A DNA stretch of 64,000 bases from the NCBI GenBank assembly GCA_029204225.1, contig CM055110.1, positions 19,946,410-20,010,409 of the forward strand, read 5' to 3'. The notes under the pieces were generated by a model. The model was not told the DNA's origin, made no database searches, and worked only from the letters and a program-made list of their open reading frames with translations. Position numbers and translations under genes: made by a program. The DNA is from Diphasiastrum complanatum (lineage: Eukaryota > Streptophyta > Lycopodiopsida > Lycopodiales > Lycopodiaceae). Shown here one piece after another: positions 45,089 to 55,636 of the stretch; positions within the stretch are counted from its first letter, which is position 1; the number at the start of each line of letters is the position of its first letter.

Positions 45089-45913
45089 ATGGATCTTCTA
45101 TGCTTGATTTAGGACACCCTACCAAAAGAGATCGTCTTCATTTAGGGATCACAAAAATTCAGCACCTTTGCTGATTTTTTGGAGTGAAATCCGTTTTTTG
45201 ACTCTTTTCCGTTTTGCAGGAGGGCGCCACACATCAAAGAAGATAACAGGATTTTGGGCGCCCAAAAATCAGGTTGTTGTTTGCTGATTTTTCAGGTTGC
45301 AGGAAGGCGCCATTAATTATCTTCTTCGGGGCTTCTTTTAGGTCGCCCACAGCCGTGTAGGTTTATCCTACTTCCGTTGGTCTGCTGCTGCCCTATTTTT
45401 CAGATTTGCTCCTTTGCAAGAGGGCGCCCATCTACAAGCAATTTCTATTCTTCTGATTTGGCTGAAAAATCAACACCCTTGCTGATTTTACAAAGTGAAG
45501 ATCCGCTTCTTTTTGCTTGTTTCCAGGTGTGGAAGAAGGCGCTAATTTTTTTGTGATGATCCGATCACATTCCGAGGCTGAAAATTGGACAACATATTAC
45601 CATTTGTAGGGTGTTGCAACAGCCCTATCCGTGTGTGTATTGTTCACACTTTTTGGCAAGAAAGAAGGGTTTCAAAAAAAGCTTTGTTGGAGGCTAACCT
45701 GATTCTTTGCTTGTTGGTTTTTGAGTTTGTAATGCAATTTCAGGCTGAAATTTTCAGCACACAAGGCTTGTAGGAGGGTGAGTTCCTACATCCATCTAAT
45801 GTGTGGTTTCGACACATTCCGGTGCTGATTTGTCAGATTTGATACTTGCCGGTTTTTGTGTCTTTTAGGGCACATTTAGGGTTTGAAAAAGTTTATCTTC
45901 TTGGCTGGTTCTT
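45089..45913 (+). other. TE1 leader with repeated GGCGCC-containing units
   Basis: No long ORF. A degenerate unit of roughly 90-120 bp recurs, each with GCTGATTTT-type sequence, a pyrimidine-rich stretch and (A/G)G(A/G)AGGGCGCC near 45220, 45303, 45421 and 45533. Confidence 0.55.
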
Positions 45914-47077
45914 ATGGCAAGAGATTTAGGAGCAATTCGTACTTGTTCAGGTGAAGATATGTTGGATGACACCAACTATTCTTCATGGACTTGCAAGTTG
46001 AGATTTTGCATCAACGTGATGATCAAGATTTTATTGGTAGCAAGATCTATCTTATATCATTTGAGATTTTGCAAGACCTCTGAAAGTGCTTGGGAAACAC
46101 TTTTAAAGATGTACCGAATAAAGGATTCATCATCACGCTTTCTCCTCTCTAGTTCATCCTCTTTGAAGGTAGAAGGACAAAGTCATGCAAAGTTTGATCA
46201 TTGTCTTTCTACAAGTACAAGTTTGCATCGGAATGTTGGTATGGTAAAGCATTCTTCTTCTCTTGCGCCATTTGTTGCAAATGATGGATGCATTAGTGAA
46301 GAACTTTATGAGCAAGCTTCTCAAGATAATGTTTTGGAAAAGGCTGAAATCAAGCATTCTTTGAAGCCATTTTATTCTAATGGAGGAGGGGAAAAAATCA
46401 TGTCAATTAGTACATTGGTTCCAAGTGGCATGTTGCTAGATTATTTGGGTGTTCAAAGTGGCAAGATGTTGGTTTTTTTCTTGAAGATGGTGGACACCAG
46501 ATTTAGCCATAGTTTATTGATCATTTTCAGCCTATGTTACATCGTGAGCATCCTATTATGCATCGGAAACGACCTGCGGAAGGTTTTTGGACAGCAAGGT
46601 CCACATTTGGAACACTTTGGACAACAAAGTGTTGGTGATTTTGTGGCTGTTGGACAGCCTGCTACAGCCTCTTGTTGGTTGTCCGAGTCTTTGCGGGATA
46701 GCAAAGCATCTTTTTACCTTGGAGGAAACACACATGCCTCACCAAAATCAATACCTTATGCTGATTTTCATGTTTTGATGCTTACTTCTTATGATGACGG
46801 TGTTGTCTTACCTAGTGTTGGTGAGCAGATCATTGATAGTAAGATTCGGGAGGATGTGATGGTAAAAGAGTATCATACTCTTCTTTATGTTTCTTGTGGT
46901 AAGAAGACTTATGGAATCATGTGGGAACCATTGATGGATTGCAAATCCATATTTCGGCTTGTGGCTGGTTTTTTGGTTACGTACTTTGGATGGAGCATGC
47001 TTGTCTTCACTCTTCGACTTGATGCTACCGCACTTCGTATTCTATATCTCTTCTACATCGGGCATGATTGGGGCTGA
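45914..47077 (+). CDS. TE1 ORF: gag-like start fused to an unidentified protein
   Basis: 387 residues. Residues ~17-80 resemble a collapsed Ty1/copia gag (LDDTNYSSWTCKLRF, then TSESAWETLLKMY). The remaining ~300 residues match no family I recognise. Visible traits: a Ser/Asn-rich middle, one strong hydrophobic segment at ~198-217 (LLIIFSLCYIVSILL), a Gln/Gly stretch, and a second hydrophobic region at ~347-367. TE2 carries the same frame on the minus strand (53187-54101), about 94% identical by eye over 304 residues with no indel and no stop. Whether it is translated is unknown. Confidence 0.6.
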   Translation: MARDLGAIRTCSGEDMLDDTNYSSWTCKLRFCINVMIKILLVARSILYHLRFCKTSESAWETLLKMYRIKDSSSRFLLSSSSSLKVEGQSHAKFDHCLSTSTSLHRNVGMVKHSSSLAPFVANDGCISEELYEQASQDNVLEKAEIKHSLKPFYSNGGGEKIMSISTLVPSGMLLDYLGVQSGKMLVFFLKMVDTRFSHSLLIIFSLCYIVSILLCIGNDLRKVFGQQGPHLEHFGQQSVGDFVAVGQPATASCWLSESLRDSKASFYLGGNTHASPKSIPYADFHVLMLTSYDDGVVLPSVGEQIIDSKIREDVMVKEYHTLLYVSCGKKTYGIMWEPLMDCKSIFRLVAGFLVTYFGWSMLVFTLRLDATALRILYLFYIGHDWG

Positions 47078-47242
47078 GATTTCGGCTACTTCGACTACTT
47101 CAAGCTTAAGTTTTTTTTGGCGGCATTAAGCTTGGACAGCAAGCTACATCTTTCTTTTTCGGCTACATGGAGTTTTGGGCAGCATGCAACACTTTGCATT
47201 TTTGTTGCAATTTTTCATACTTCGTGTCATGTTATGTTTTTT

Positions 47243-47287
47243 ACATTATCATTTAAGGAGGGTGTTAGAAGTAATAAATGATAATGT
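47243..47287 (+). repeat. TE1 inverted repeat around polypurine tract and LTR start
   Basis: ACATTATCATTT (47243-47254) and AAATGATAATGT (47276-47287) are perfectly complementary over 12 bp. The loop holds AAGGAGGG and the first bases of the 3' LTR. Confidence 0.75.
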
Positions 47288-47718
47288 TAGTTTCCCATAG
47301 GTTACTTTGACCCAAAAGGTCGAGATTTTGTGTAACCATGGGTTAGGTTTATTATTTAGACCATGTAGAGTCAGTTTTAGTTGAGTTGGACCCAATTTTG
47401 GTCCAGTAGTAATTCGTGGGTCCAAGTAAAGTCTAATTATGTTAAGGGACCCTATCTTGACTTTTGGGGGTGCCCTATAATTAGTAATGGATCTTGGAAG
47501 GTTCTAGAACTTAGAAATTGGAAGATTCTAGGCCCTTGGAAGGCCTATTTATATGTACTCTTTGTTCATTTGTAATTCATTCCCTTTCAAGCATTGCTAC
47601 TACTTTCTCTCTCCTTGAGGGCACCTAACCCTCTCCCTCTTCTTCTTCTTCCTCTTTTTCTTCTTCTTGTATATGGAGATTAAATGTTAGAAGGATCTTG
47701 GCACTTTGATTTCCTACA
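47263..47718 (+). repeat. TE1 3' LTR
   Basis: 456 bp, TGTTAGAAGT...TTTCCTACA, followed by ACCAC. Confidence 0.95.
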
Positions 47719-47735
47719 ACCACATCATTAGAATA

Positions 47736-48463
47736 GTGTGCACCTTAGAAACCCGTTCCGCCCTTTTGGGCCGGAAGGTACTGTACATTCCGGAACGTAC
47801 TGGGTCGGAACGTTTTTTCCAAAATAAAAAAGACATATTGAAGTGCCACGTGCTGGCCACGATCTTCCGACTTCTTGATAATACATTGAGCAACGCTTGA
47901 TAATACATTGCAGGATGCTAGATATCAGAAACGGTGGAAAAACATACAGTTCAAGCAGAAACAAAATTGAGGAAGTTACTAGTTATCGGTTACTGTCACG
48001 TCCTCCACCTACGTCATTATACTCATTTGCGTGTATTTTTTCGAAGTGTGGCTTTATGTTGCTGCTGTGCTAGTTTGTCACTGCGCTGTGCACATATTCA
48101 GATGACTGGCCCTTTTTTCTTCGTTGCATTCTGTATCTTGGTTATGCATGAAATTTATTGCTATATCTGAAAACTCGCCCTCTATCTCGATGTCCATGTC
48201 TTGTCTGACGATAACGCATATCTTGTCTGACTGCTGATTATATCAAAAAATCTGGCAAAAAGTAAAGAAATTTTTGCAGCTCCCGTTGATCCTAGAATCG
48301 CTATCTGAGCCATGTTCTTAAGCTCACGCTGGTCCTAGATTCGCTATTCCATTCCTTATCGCAATTCCTTTGTTAAAAAATAACGTATTTTTTGAGAAAC
48401 AAATTTGATCAAGTTCCGTTCCAGAACGTGTTCTGTTCCGGAACGGGCAACTAAGGTGTGCAC
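47736..48463. mobile_element. Inverted-repeat DNA element (MITE-like), ~0.73 kb
   Basis: The left end (GTGTGCACCTTAG, 3 bases, CCCGTTCCG) matches the complement of the right end in 20 of 25 positions. Both subterminal regions are rich in TTCCGGAACG-type palindromes (47780-47815 and 48415-48446). No transposase ORF. A target duplication is not clear. It lies 13 bp right of the TE1 target duplication. Confidence 0.6.
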
Positions 48464-49520
48464 AAGACTTTTTTATAATTTCCATAAAAGTCATATTGTT
48501 CCGAATGTTGATTGCTTTTGGCACATCTAAGGGTAAAATAAAGAGTCATTTCTGAGCACAATATAAGTGTTCAATTTCTTTTTGTTTCTCTCTAACCATA
48601 CTTATGTATAACTATATACTTATTTACTACGATAATACCTATTGAAAACATTATATTGGAACCCAGTGGTTCTTCATAGGAGAATAGCCAATCAGATTGA
48701 GAAGTGCCAAGTCTTATTTTGTAGGATGTTATTGAGAATTGCTAGGTAGGACAATTTTAAATGTACTTTGATACCCTGGACTAGCAGTTCTTGATTTCAA
48801 AGAAAAAGGCAAAACCCTTGAACTGACAGGTACCCTAGTATGTGGGAACCGCCCAACACTGGATCCTGCTTCCTCAAAAGAAAAATAGTCAAAATTTACA
48901 TTTCATCAATTCAGCTTGCTCTAAGTAAATAACATAGTCGGTGGGGAAAGTGCACAACTGAACAAGCATAACCAGCTGGACAAAGATATCTAATGAAGAC
49001 TGTGGGTTTGTTTATGGACGAGTTCTGCATGACAAGGACTCTGAACCTTTTGGTTTACACATTGACTTCCTTACAGTGATACCACAGAAATGAATCAAAT
49101 AATGTGTAAATATTTAGTCCGTATATAAAATATCAAATCTATTATTCTATATAATTTGCATTGCATATAAAGAAGTAGCATTATTCAAATTTCCTTCTAC
49201 TGGGCTGTCCATCTAACCTCCTGACAAGCAGCGAACAAGTTGCATACAAATCACTCACGTCAATGCAGCTTTTATTCCTCACAAAAACCCAGCATCTGCA
49301 AAATTGTCCTACTAATTTAGTAACTTTTGTGAAACTCCTATACAGAAACCCTACAGTATTTTCCCTCTGCCAGTTACTGCCATTGTGTAACATCTGCAGT
49401 TGTAATTAATTTGGAAAACAAGGCCAGAGAAGGACATTATGAGGATAATAGATTCCCCAACTAAAAGAATGTACAGCAATGTCTTTTTATGAAACATGCC
49501 CAATTAAGTGTTACTTTGAA
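48464..49520. other. SEC23 downstream region, no other gene seen
   Basis: AT-rich; presumably includes the SEC23 3' UTR on the minus strand. Confidence 0.5.
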
Positions 49521-51200
49521 TCATGACTGAACTGCTAGTCTTTGCAAATGCTCTAAAAATACTTGTAAATTGACATCATCGGTAAATATAACCTCAGAGT
49601 TGCCATACGGGTTGCTGTTGTGCGTAACTGATGGATTCAACTTGGCCAGCAAAAACCTCGCTTGGCTTCCATGTTGGTCACACTCAATGAACTTTGGAAC
49701 GGGAACACGGTCTACAATCAAAGCTTCTGCATCTGCAACAGGAGCTTCTAGCAGCTTCTTGAAATTTTCATAGCTGGGATCATTATGGTATCCAAGCTTC
49801 CTCCACTGAGCTATGGTTGACCCGTAATGCACTACAACATAGAAGTAAGAGTCAAATAAAAGGATACGATCCGCTGCAATGGAGCTTACATCCAGGAGAA
49901 CAGGTGTAGGAGGCCCCTCAAACGAATAAGAGAAAAGTGTGGGTTGTATCATAACGAGAGAACCAACAACACCTTCCCTGTTAAGCATAAGCCTGAAATA
50001 AGCTGTCTCATCAGGTGTGTTGTTGAATACTTGAAGAAACTGGGATCGTCGAAGGTGGAACATGAACTGTGGATATAGTGAGAAATTGGATGAAAGGCGA
50101 AAGGAGTCAGGATCTTCCTTAGCATAATCCCCAAACTTAGATGCAACTCGAATAAGATTTCTGTCCAACCATCGAATAATATCAAAAATCTCTTCATTCT
50201 CTGTCTTGTGAACTGCGAGCCTTGCCACAACAGCTGCAGCAGCTTCTTGATCAAATCCAGCTGCTATGTCTTGTGTTTGCCCACCATCAGCCCACCTGCG
50301 AGCTGTGGTTGTCACTCTCAATCTAACCTGACCACTCCCATGCTGGTACTGGGTAATGAATTGGATGAAAAAAGCAACACCTGGGGTAATAGATTTAGAA
50401 TGTTGGTTCACAATCTCAAAAAAGAGAGCTAGGCATGTTTTATTATTTAAAGTGCACAACTTCCAGGCACTTGTTCCTCCAATTCCTACTTCACTCTCAC
50501 TCACCAAAGCACTCTTCTTTTTCAATGAGGAGCATGGCCCTATTGCACCAGAGATTTTCATTTCCTTTGTGGTTATCACCTCCAAAGTCGCATTAAAGCA
50601 CATCTTCAAGTGGCCTTCTTCATCACGAGAAAACAGCTTCTGAAGAGATTTCTTGAAAATTTCTGAGTCAAAGGTCTCTGCCAAGACCATCAATCCTCCA
50701 GAAGATTCCACTGCTGATTTTGCCTCTGCTGTACCTACCTGGTCCAGTGAGCATGCAAATATATCCAGAGCATGAGCATTTGAGACCAAATGTTGAGCCA
50801 ATTGACTGTAAAATTTGCATGCTTTCTTATAGTAAGTTGCACTTTCATTCATAAGATCTTGGTGAGTGCGAATACTTTTTCCAAGATCAGTTTCCACAAT
50901 CATTCCTGGCCCTATTGTTGCTGGCCCAGACACAAATAGCATAATACGAGATCCCACGTTTGAAAGAGAGCCCTCCATCAAGCCCACAGCAACAGCCAAT
51001 GCAGCCCCCGTGGCTCGGCGTGGACGATGACCTGATTCCACAATGAAGGAATTGGGCTGTAACTCCTCCAAAGCAGTTGTTAAGCTGAACTCACATTCAG
51101 AAACTGGCAATAAAAACCGGCCCAAGCCACCCTGGCGGGTAGCTGATTGTGAAACTACTTGACGAGGTTGCTGGGCATGGATACCCAGCAGCTCTTGAAC
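49521..51200 (-). CDS. SEC23: SEC23, COPII coat GTPase-activating subunit, large 3' exon
   Basis: SEC23 pairs with SEC24 in the inner COPII coat and activates SAR1 GTPase at ER exit sites. One exon encodes 559 residues. The acceptor TTTCTCAG precedes GTT at 51200, and the exon is phase 0 ([14 protein letters not shown] to the stop at 49521-49523). Landmarks: [12 protein letters not shown] (trunk), [34 protein letters not shown] (beta-sandwich), [15 protein letters not shown] (helical), [38 protein letters not shown], and the gelsolin-like end [18 protein letters not shown] with terminal [11 protein letters not shown]. Family length is about 765-790, so ~210-230 N-terminal residues with the zinc finger are missing and were not found at 51.2-64 kb. 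No stop or frameshift is seen. Confidence 0.93.
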   Translation of the reverse strand, partial: VQELLGIHAQQPRQVVSQSATRQGGLGRFLLPVSECEFSLTTALEELQPNSFIVESGHRPRRATGAALAVAVGLMEGSLSNVGSRIMLFVSGPATIGPGMIVETDLGKSIRTHQDLMNESATYYKKACKFYSQLAQHLVSNAHALDIFACSLDQVGTAEAKSAVESSGGLMVLAETFDSEIFKKSLQKLFSRDEEGHLKMCFNATLEVITTKEMKISGAIGPCSSLKKKSALVSESEVGIGGTSAWKLCTLNNKTCLALFFEIVNQHSKSITPGVAFFIQFITQYQHGSGQVRLRVTTTARRWADGGQTQDIAAGFDQEAAAAVVARLAVHKTENEEIFDIIRWLDRNLIRVASKFGDYAKEDPDSFRLSSNFSLYPQFMFHLRRSQFLQVFNNTPDETAYFRLMLNREGVVGSLVMIQPTLFSYSFEGPPTPVLLDVSSIAADRILLFDSYFYVVVHYGSTIAQWRKLGYHNDPSYENFKKLLEAPVADAEALIVDRVPVPKFIECDQHGSQARFLLAKLNPSVTHNSNPYGNSEVIFTDDVNLQVFLEHLQRLAVQS

Positions 51201-51235
51201 CTGAGAAACGAGCGCATCGCAATTGAAACGAACTT

Positions 51236-51238
<3 letters not shown>

Positions 51239-51272
<34 letters not shown>
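51239..51272 (+). repeat. (TC)17 in the SEC23 intron
   Basis: Pure TC run 38 bp upstream of the SEC23 exon, reading as GA on the coding strand, so it is not that exon's pyrimidine tract. No LINE attached. Confidence 0.95.
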
Positions 51273-51275
<3 letters not shown>

Positions 51276-52133
51276 AAAGCTTTCTTGCAAATTTAGCCAA
51301 GATTAACAGACCTGATTTTGCATCACCGCATTAGTTGTAATCAGTATGCTTCAAAATTGAATGCAAAAAACGCATGGCTTTCAGAAATATCTTGAAGATT
51401 GACCAGAAATTATATCAAGCTATGTTAAATTGGTTAATGCCTTTCAATTGCAGTACCGATATAGATATCATATGCATATACTTCTGTATGAGATAAGGTG
51501 AGTTCTAAAAGTACACTATCTTGCACTTGTGAGAATGCTTCCCAACATGGTAACTATGTATGCATTTTTCCCAAACATAATGTGGTGATTAATACACTCT
51601 TCTATCTTTGGAATCTTTGAACTTTGAATTCCCATGTCTCAGTATGCCCACCTAGATAGCATTTGGTCAGATTGTTTGAATGTAGAGCATGCTCAAAGTT
51701 CTCATGCGATTTTAGGCTTGTCCAAATCTTTCGTGTCAAAGATCACCCTAAATATCAATGTAACTTGCCAATTTGTTATTTAACCTAATGTTTAGGGCTC
51801 TTAAGCCCCTATTTGGTGTACAATAACTTGGGCTATGGGCCCCTTGATTATTATTTGATATTAAACCTAATGCTCTAGGCTCTTAAGCCCCTATTTGGCA
51901 TGACTTTGGCATTAGGTCACATCATTGGGCAGTCCAGTTTTGAGCCTCTTCATATTGTAGTTATATGTTGTGCAGTTTACTGTTGAAGTGATTCTTCCAT
52001 AGGATTTAATCTGCAGGCCTTCATTGCTTGCATATCTTCTACTGCCCTCATACATGTGACTGGACCTGCTGTTAAGATACATCTATAGCTGCCACAACCT
52101 TCGTTTGATGGTGTTTTCTGGCTAGTTTTTGCT
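51273..52133. other. SEC23 intron or flank, with a direct repeat
   Basis: No exon recognised. Two ~37-bp copies of TTAA-CCTAATG...GGCTCTTAAGCCCCTATTTGG lie at about 51779-51819 and 51861-51899. Confidence 0.5.
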
Positions 52134-52500
52134 ATGGCATCTTCTAGTGATACTACACATGATTCTCAGAGGATCAATGCACTTTCTGCCAAAGTTGATG
52201 GCATGGAGCAAATGTTAAAGCAGATCTTAAAACAATTGAAACCTGGCCATGCACCTGAAAGAGTAAGTGCTACAGGGAATTTGGGTGGTGAGCCTGGTTC
52301 AACTGAAAGAGATGCAGATCTTGGCAAGAAGCGCAAGTTGACGTCCATTAAGGACTTGAAACCTCCAAAGTTTACAAGTGAAATAGCGGTAAGAATCACA
52401 GATGCGGTGGAAAACTGGCTACAGAAATGAAAAGGCCTTTGGAATGTGTGGAATTACCGATGAGTTAGAGATGATTGTTGAAGCTACCTATCGATTACAA
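52134..52500 (+). pseudogene. Old gag fragment, 5' half (split by later insertions)
   Basis: A retroelement gag start: MASSSDTTHDSQ, a coiled segment (LSAKVDGMEQMLKQILKQL) and SIKDLKPPKFTSE, then after a one-base frameshift near 52428 KAFGMCGITDELEMIVEATY. Its natural continuation appears at 59262-59660. Confidence 0.65.
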
Positions 52501-52977
52501 TGTTTCATGGGCTCGTTTCGTACGTCGTTTGAAACGCGTTTGAAATGCGTATGAAACGTCTGTTTGTAGGAAATCAAAGTGCCGAGATCCTTCTAACATT
52601 CAGTCTCCATATACAAGAAGAAGAAAAAGAGGAAGAAGAAGAAGAGGGAGAGGGTTAGGCACCCTCAAGGAGAGAGAAAGTAGTAGCAATGCTTGCAAGG
52701 GAAATGAATTACAAATGAACAAAGAGTACATATAAATAGGCCTTCCAAGGGCCGACTCTTCCAAACTCTAAGTTCTAGAACCTTCCAAGACCCATACTAA
52801 AAGTCAAAATAGGGTCCCTTAACATAATTAGACTTTACTTGGACCCACGAATTAGTACTGGACCAAAATTGGGTCTAACTCAACTAAAACTGACTTTACA
52901 TGGTCTAAATAATAAACCTAACCCATGGTTACACAAAATCTCGACCTTTTGGGTCAAAGTAACCTATGGGAAACTAA

Positions 52978-53021
52978 CATTATCATTTATTACTTCTAAC
53001 ACCCTCCTTAAATGATAATGT
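52978..53021 (-). repeat. TE2 inverted repeat around polypurine tract
   Basis: ACATTATCATTT (52978-52989) and AAATGATAATGT (53010-53021), identical to the TE1 arms, enclosing the LTR/polypurine junction. Confidence 0.75.
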
Positions 53022-53186
53022 AAAAAACATAACATGACACGAAGTATGAAAAATTGCAACAAAAATGCAAAGTGTTGCATGCTGCCCAAAACTCCATGTA
53101 GGAGAAAAAGAAAGATGTAGCTTGCTGTCCAAGCTTAATGCCGCCAAAAAAAACTTCAGCTTGAAGTAGTCGAAGTAGCCGAAATC

Positions 53187-54101
53187 TCAGCCCCAATCAT
53201 GCCCGATGTAGAAGAGATGTAGAATACGAAGTGCGGTAGCATCAAGTCGAAGAGTGAAGACAAGCATGCTCCATCCAAAGTACGTAACCAAAAAACCAGC
53301 CACAAGCCGAAATATGGATTTGCAATCCATCAATGGTTCCCACATGATTCCATAAGTCTTCTTACCACAAGAAACATAAAGAAAAGTATGATACTCTTCT
53401 ACCATGACATCCTCCCAAATCTTACTATCAATGATCTGCTCACCAACACTAGGTAAGACAACACCGTCATCATAAGAACTAAGCATCAAAACATGAAAAT
53501 CAGCATAAGGTACTGATTTTGGTGAGGCATGTGTGTTTCCTCCAAGGTAAAAAGATGCTTTGCTATCCCACAAAGACTCGGACAACCAACAAGAGGCTGT
53601 AGCAGGCTGTCCAACAGCCACAAAATCACCAACACTTTGTTGTCCAAAGTGTTCCAAATGTGGACCTTGCTGTCCAAAAACCTTCCGCAGGCCGTTCCCG
53701 ATACATAATAGGATGCTCACGATGTAACATAGGCTAAAAATGATCAATAAACAATGGCTGAATTTGGTGTCCACCATCTTCAAGAAAAAAACCAACAGCT
53801 TGCCACTTGGAACACCCAAAAAATCCAGCAACATGCCACTTGGAACCAATGTACTAATTGACATGATTTTTTCCCCTCCTCCATTAGTACAAAATGGCTT
53901 CAGAGAATGCTTGATTTCAGCCTTTTCCAAAACATTATCTTGAGAAGCTTGCTCATAAAGTTCTTCACTAATGCATCCATCATTTGCAACAAATGGCGCA
54001 AGAGAAGAAGAATGTTTTACCATACCAACATTCCGATGCAAACTTGTACTTGTAGAAAAACAATGATCAAACTTTGCATGACTTTGCTCTTCTACCTTCA
54101 A
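53187..54101 (-). CDS. TE2 ORF, homologue of the TE1 unidentified protein
   Basis: 304 residues collinear with residues ~84-387 of the TE1 ORF, about 17 substitutions by eye and no indel. Both hydrophobic segments and the C-terminal FYIGHDWG are kept. The first codon shown is not proven; in TE1 the frame continues upstream into the gag-like part. Confidence 0.6.
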   Translation of the reverse strand: MKVEEQSHAKFDHCFSTSTSLHRNVGMVKHSSSLAPFVANDGCISEELYEQASQDNVLEKAEIKHSLKPFCTNGGGEKIMSISTLVPSGMLLDFLGVPSGKLLVFFLKMVDTKFSHCLLIIFSLCYIVSILLCIGNGLRKVFGQQGPHLEHFGQQSVGDFVAVGQPATASCWLSESLWDSKASFYLGGNTHASPKSVPYADFHVLMLSSYDDGVVLPSVGEQIIDSKIWEDVMVEEYHTFLYVSCGKKTYGIMWEPLMDCKSIFRLVAGFLVTYFGWSMLVFTLRLDATALRILHLFYIGHDWG

Positions 54102-54342
54102 AGAGGATGAAGTAGAGAGGAGAAAGCATGATGATTATTCGGTACATCTTTATAAGTGTTTCCCAAGCACTTTTAGAAGTCTTGCAAAATCTCAAATAAT
54201 ATAAGATAGATCTTGTTTCCGATAAAATCTTGATCATCACGTCGATGCAAAATCTCAGCTTGCAACTCCATGAAGAATAGTTGGTGCCATCCAACATATA
54301 TTCACCTAAACAAGTACGAATTGCTCCCAAATCTCTTGCCAT
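54067..54342 (-). pseudogene. TE2 gag-like N-terminal segment, frameshifted
   Basis: MARDLGAIRTCLGEYMLDG, then NYSSWSCKLRFCIDVM and TSKSAWETLIKMYRI match TE1. An 8-base deletion relative to TE1 just after this shifts the frame, so gag part and long ORF are separate here. Confidence 0.7.
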
Positions 54343-55636
54343 AAGAACCAGCCAAGAAGATAAACTTTGTCAAACCCTAAATGTGCCCTAAAAGACACAG
54401 AAACCAGCAAGTATCAAATCTGACAAATCAGCACCGAAATGTGTCGAAACCACACATTAGATGGATGTAAGAACTCGCCCTCCTACAAGCCTGTGTGCTG
54501 AAAATTTCAGCCTGAAATTGCATTACAAACTCAAAAACCAGCAAGCAAAGAATCAGGTTAGCCTCCAACAAAGCTTTTTTCGGAACCCTTCTTTCTTGCC
54601 AAAAAGTGTGAACAATACACACACGGATAGGGCTGTTGCAACACCCTACAAATAGTAATATGCTGTCCAATTTTCAGCCTCGGAATGTAATCGGATCATC
54701 ACAAAAAAATTAGCGCCTTCTTCCACACCTGGAAACAAGCAAAAAGAAGCAGATCTTCACTTTGTAAAATCAACAAGGGTGCTGATTTTTCAGCCAAATC
54801 AAAAGAATAGAAATTGCTTGTAGATGGGCACCCTCCTGCAAAGGAGCAAATCTGAAAAATAGGGCAGCAGTGGACCAACGGAAGTAGGATAAACCTACAC
54901 GGATGTGGGCGACCTAAAAGAAGCCCCGAAGAAGATAATTAATGGCGCCTTCCTGCAACCTGAAAAATCAGCAAACAACAACCTGATTTTTGGGCGCCCA
55001 AAATCATGTTATCTTCTTTGATGTGTGGTGCCCTCCTGCAAAACGGAAAAGAGTCAAAAAACGGATCTTCGCTCCAAAAAATCAGCAAAGGTGCTGAATT
55101 TTTGTGATCCCTAAGTGAAGATGATCTTTTTTGGTAGGGCGCCCTAAATCAAGCATAGAAGATCCATGGCTCTGATACCATGTAGGAAATCAAAGTGCCA
55201 AGATCCTTCTAACATTCAATCTCCATATACAAGAAGAAGAAAAAGAGGAACAAGAAGAAGAGGGAGAGGGTTAGGCGCCCTCAAGGAGAGAGAAAGTAGT
55301 AGCAATGCTTGCAAGGGAATGAATTACAAATGAACAAAGAGTACATATAAATAGGCCTTCCAAGGGCCTAGACTCTTCCAAACTCTAAGTTCTAGAATCT
55401 TCCAAGACCCACTACTAATTATAGGACACCCCCAAAAGTCAAGATAGGGTTCCCTTAACATAATTAGACTTTACTTGGACCCACGAATTACTACTGGACC
55501 AAAATTGGGTCCAACTCAACTAAAACTGACTTAACATGATCTAAATAATAAACCTAACCCATGGTTACACAAGTCTCGACCTTTTGGGTCAAAGTAACCT
55601 ATGGGAAACTAACATTATCATTTATTACTTCTAACA

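Larger units (their letters stand above)
44651..47718 (+). mobile_element. TE1, non-autonomous LTR retrotransposon with one long ORF
   Basis: 3068 bp with LTRs 44651-45075 (425 bp) and 47263-47718 (456 bp), primer site TGGTATCAGAGCC (45076-45088) and polypurine AAGGAGGG. It is flanked by a perfect 5-bp target duplication ACCAC (44646-44650 and 47719-47723). The 5' LTR lacks 29 bp present in the 3' LTR. It encodes no protease, RT or integrase. A copia-like gag fragment at the ORF start suggests origin from a Ty1/copia element that would supply the enzymes in trans. Confidence 0.92.
52565..55636 (-). mobile_element. TE2, second copy of the TE1 family, inverted
   Basis: 3072 bp on the minus strand: 5' LTR 55636-55181 (456 bp), primer site 55180-55168, leader, ORFs, polypurine tract and 3' LTR 53001-52565 (437 bp, with a ~19-bp loss). 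Flanking 5-mers CTGTT and TGGTT do not form a clean duplication. It is collinear with TE1 throughout. Confidence 0.92.

Noticed and set aside
51239-51272. TC run as the SEC23 polypyrimidine tract
   Set aside because: SEC23 is on the minus strand, where the run reads GA.
53008-53196. Small minus-strand ORF as a separate gene
   Set aside because: It is the 3' non-coding part of TE2, with a collinear counterpart in TE1.
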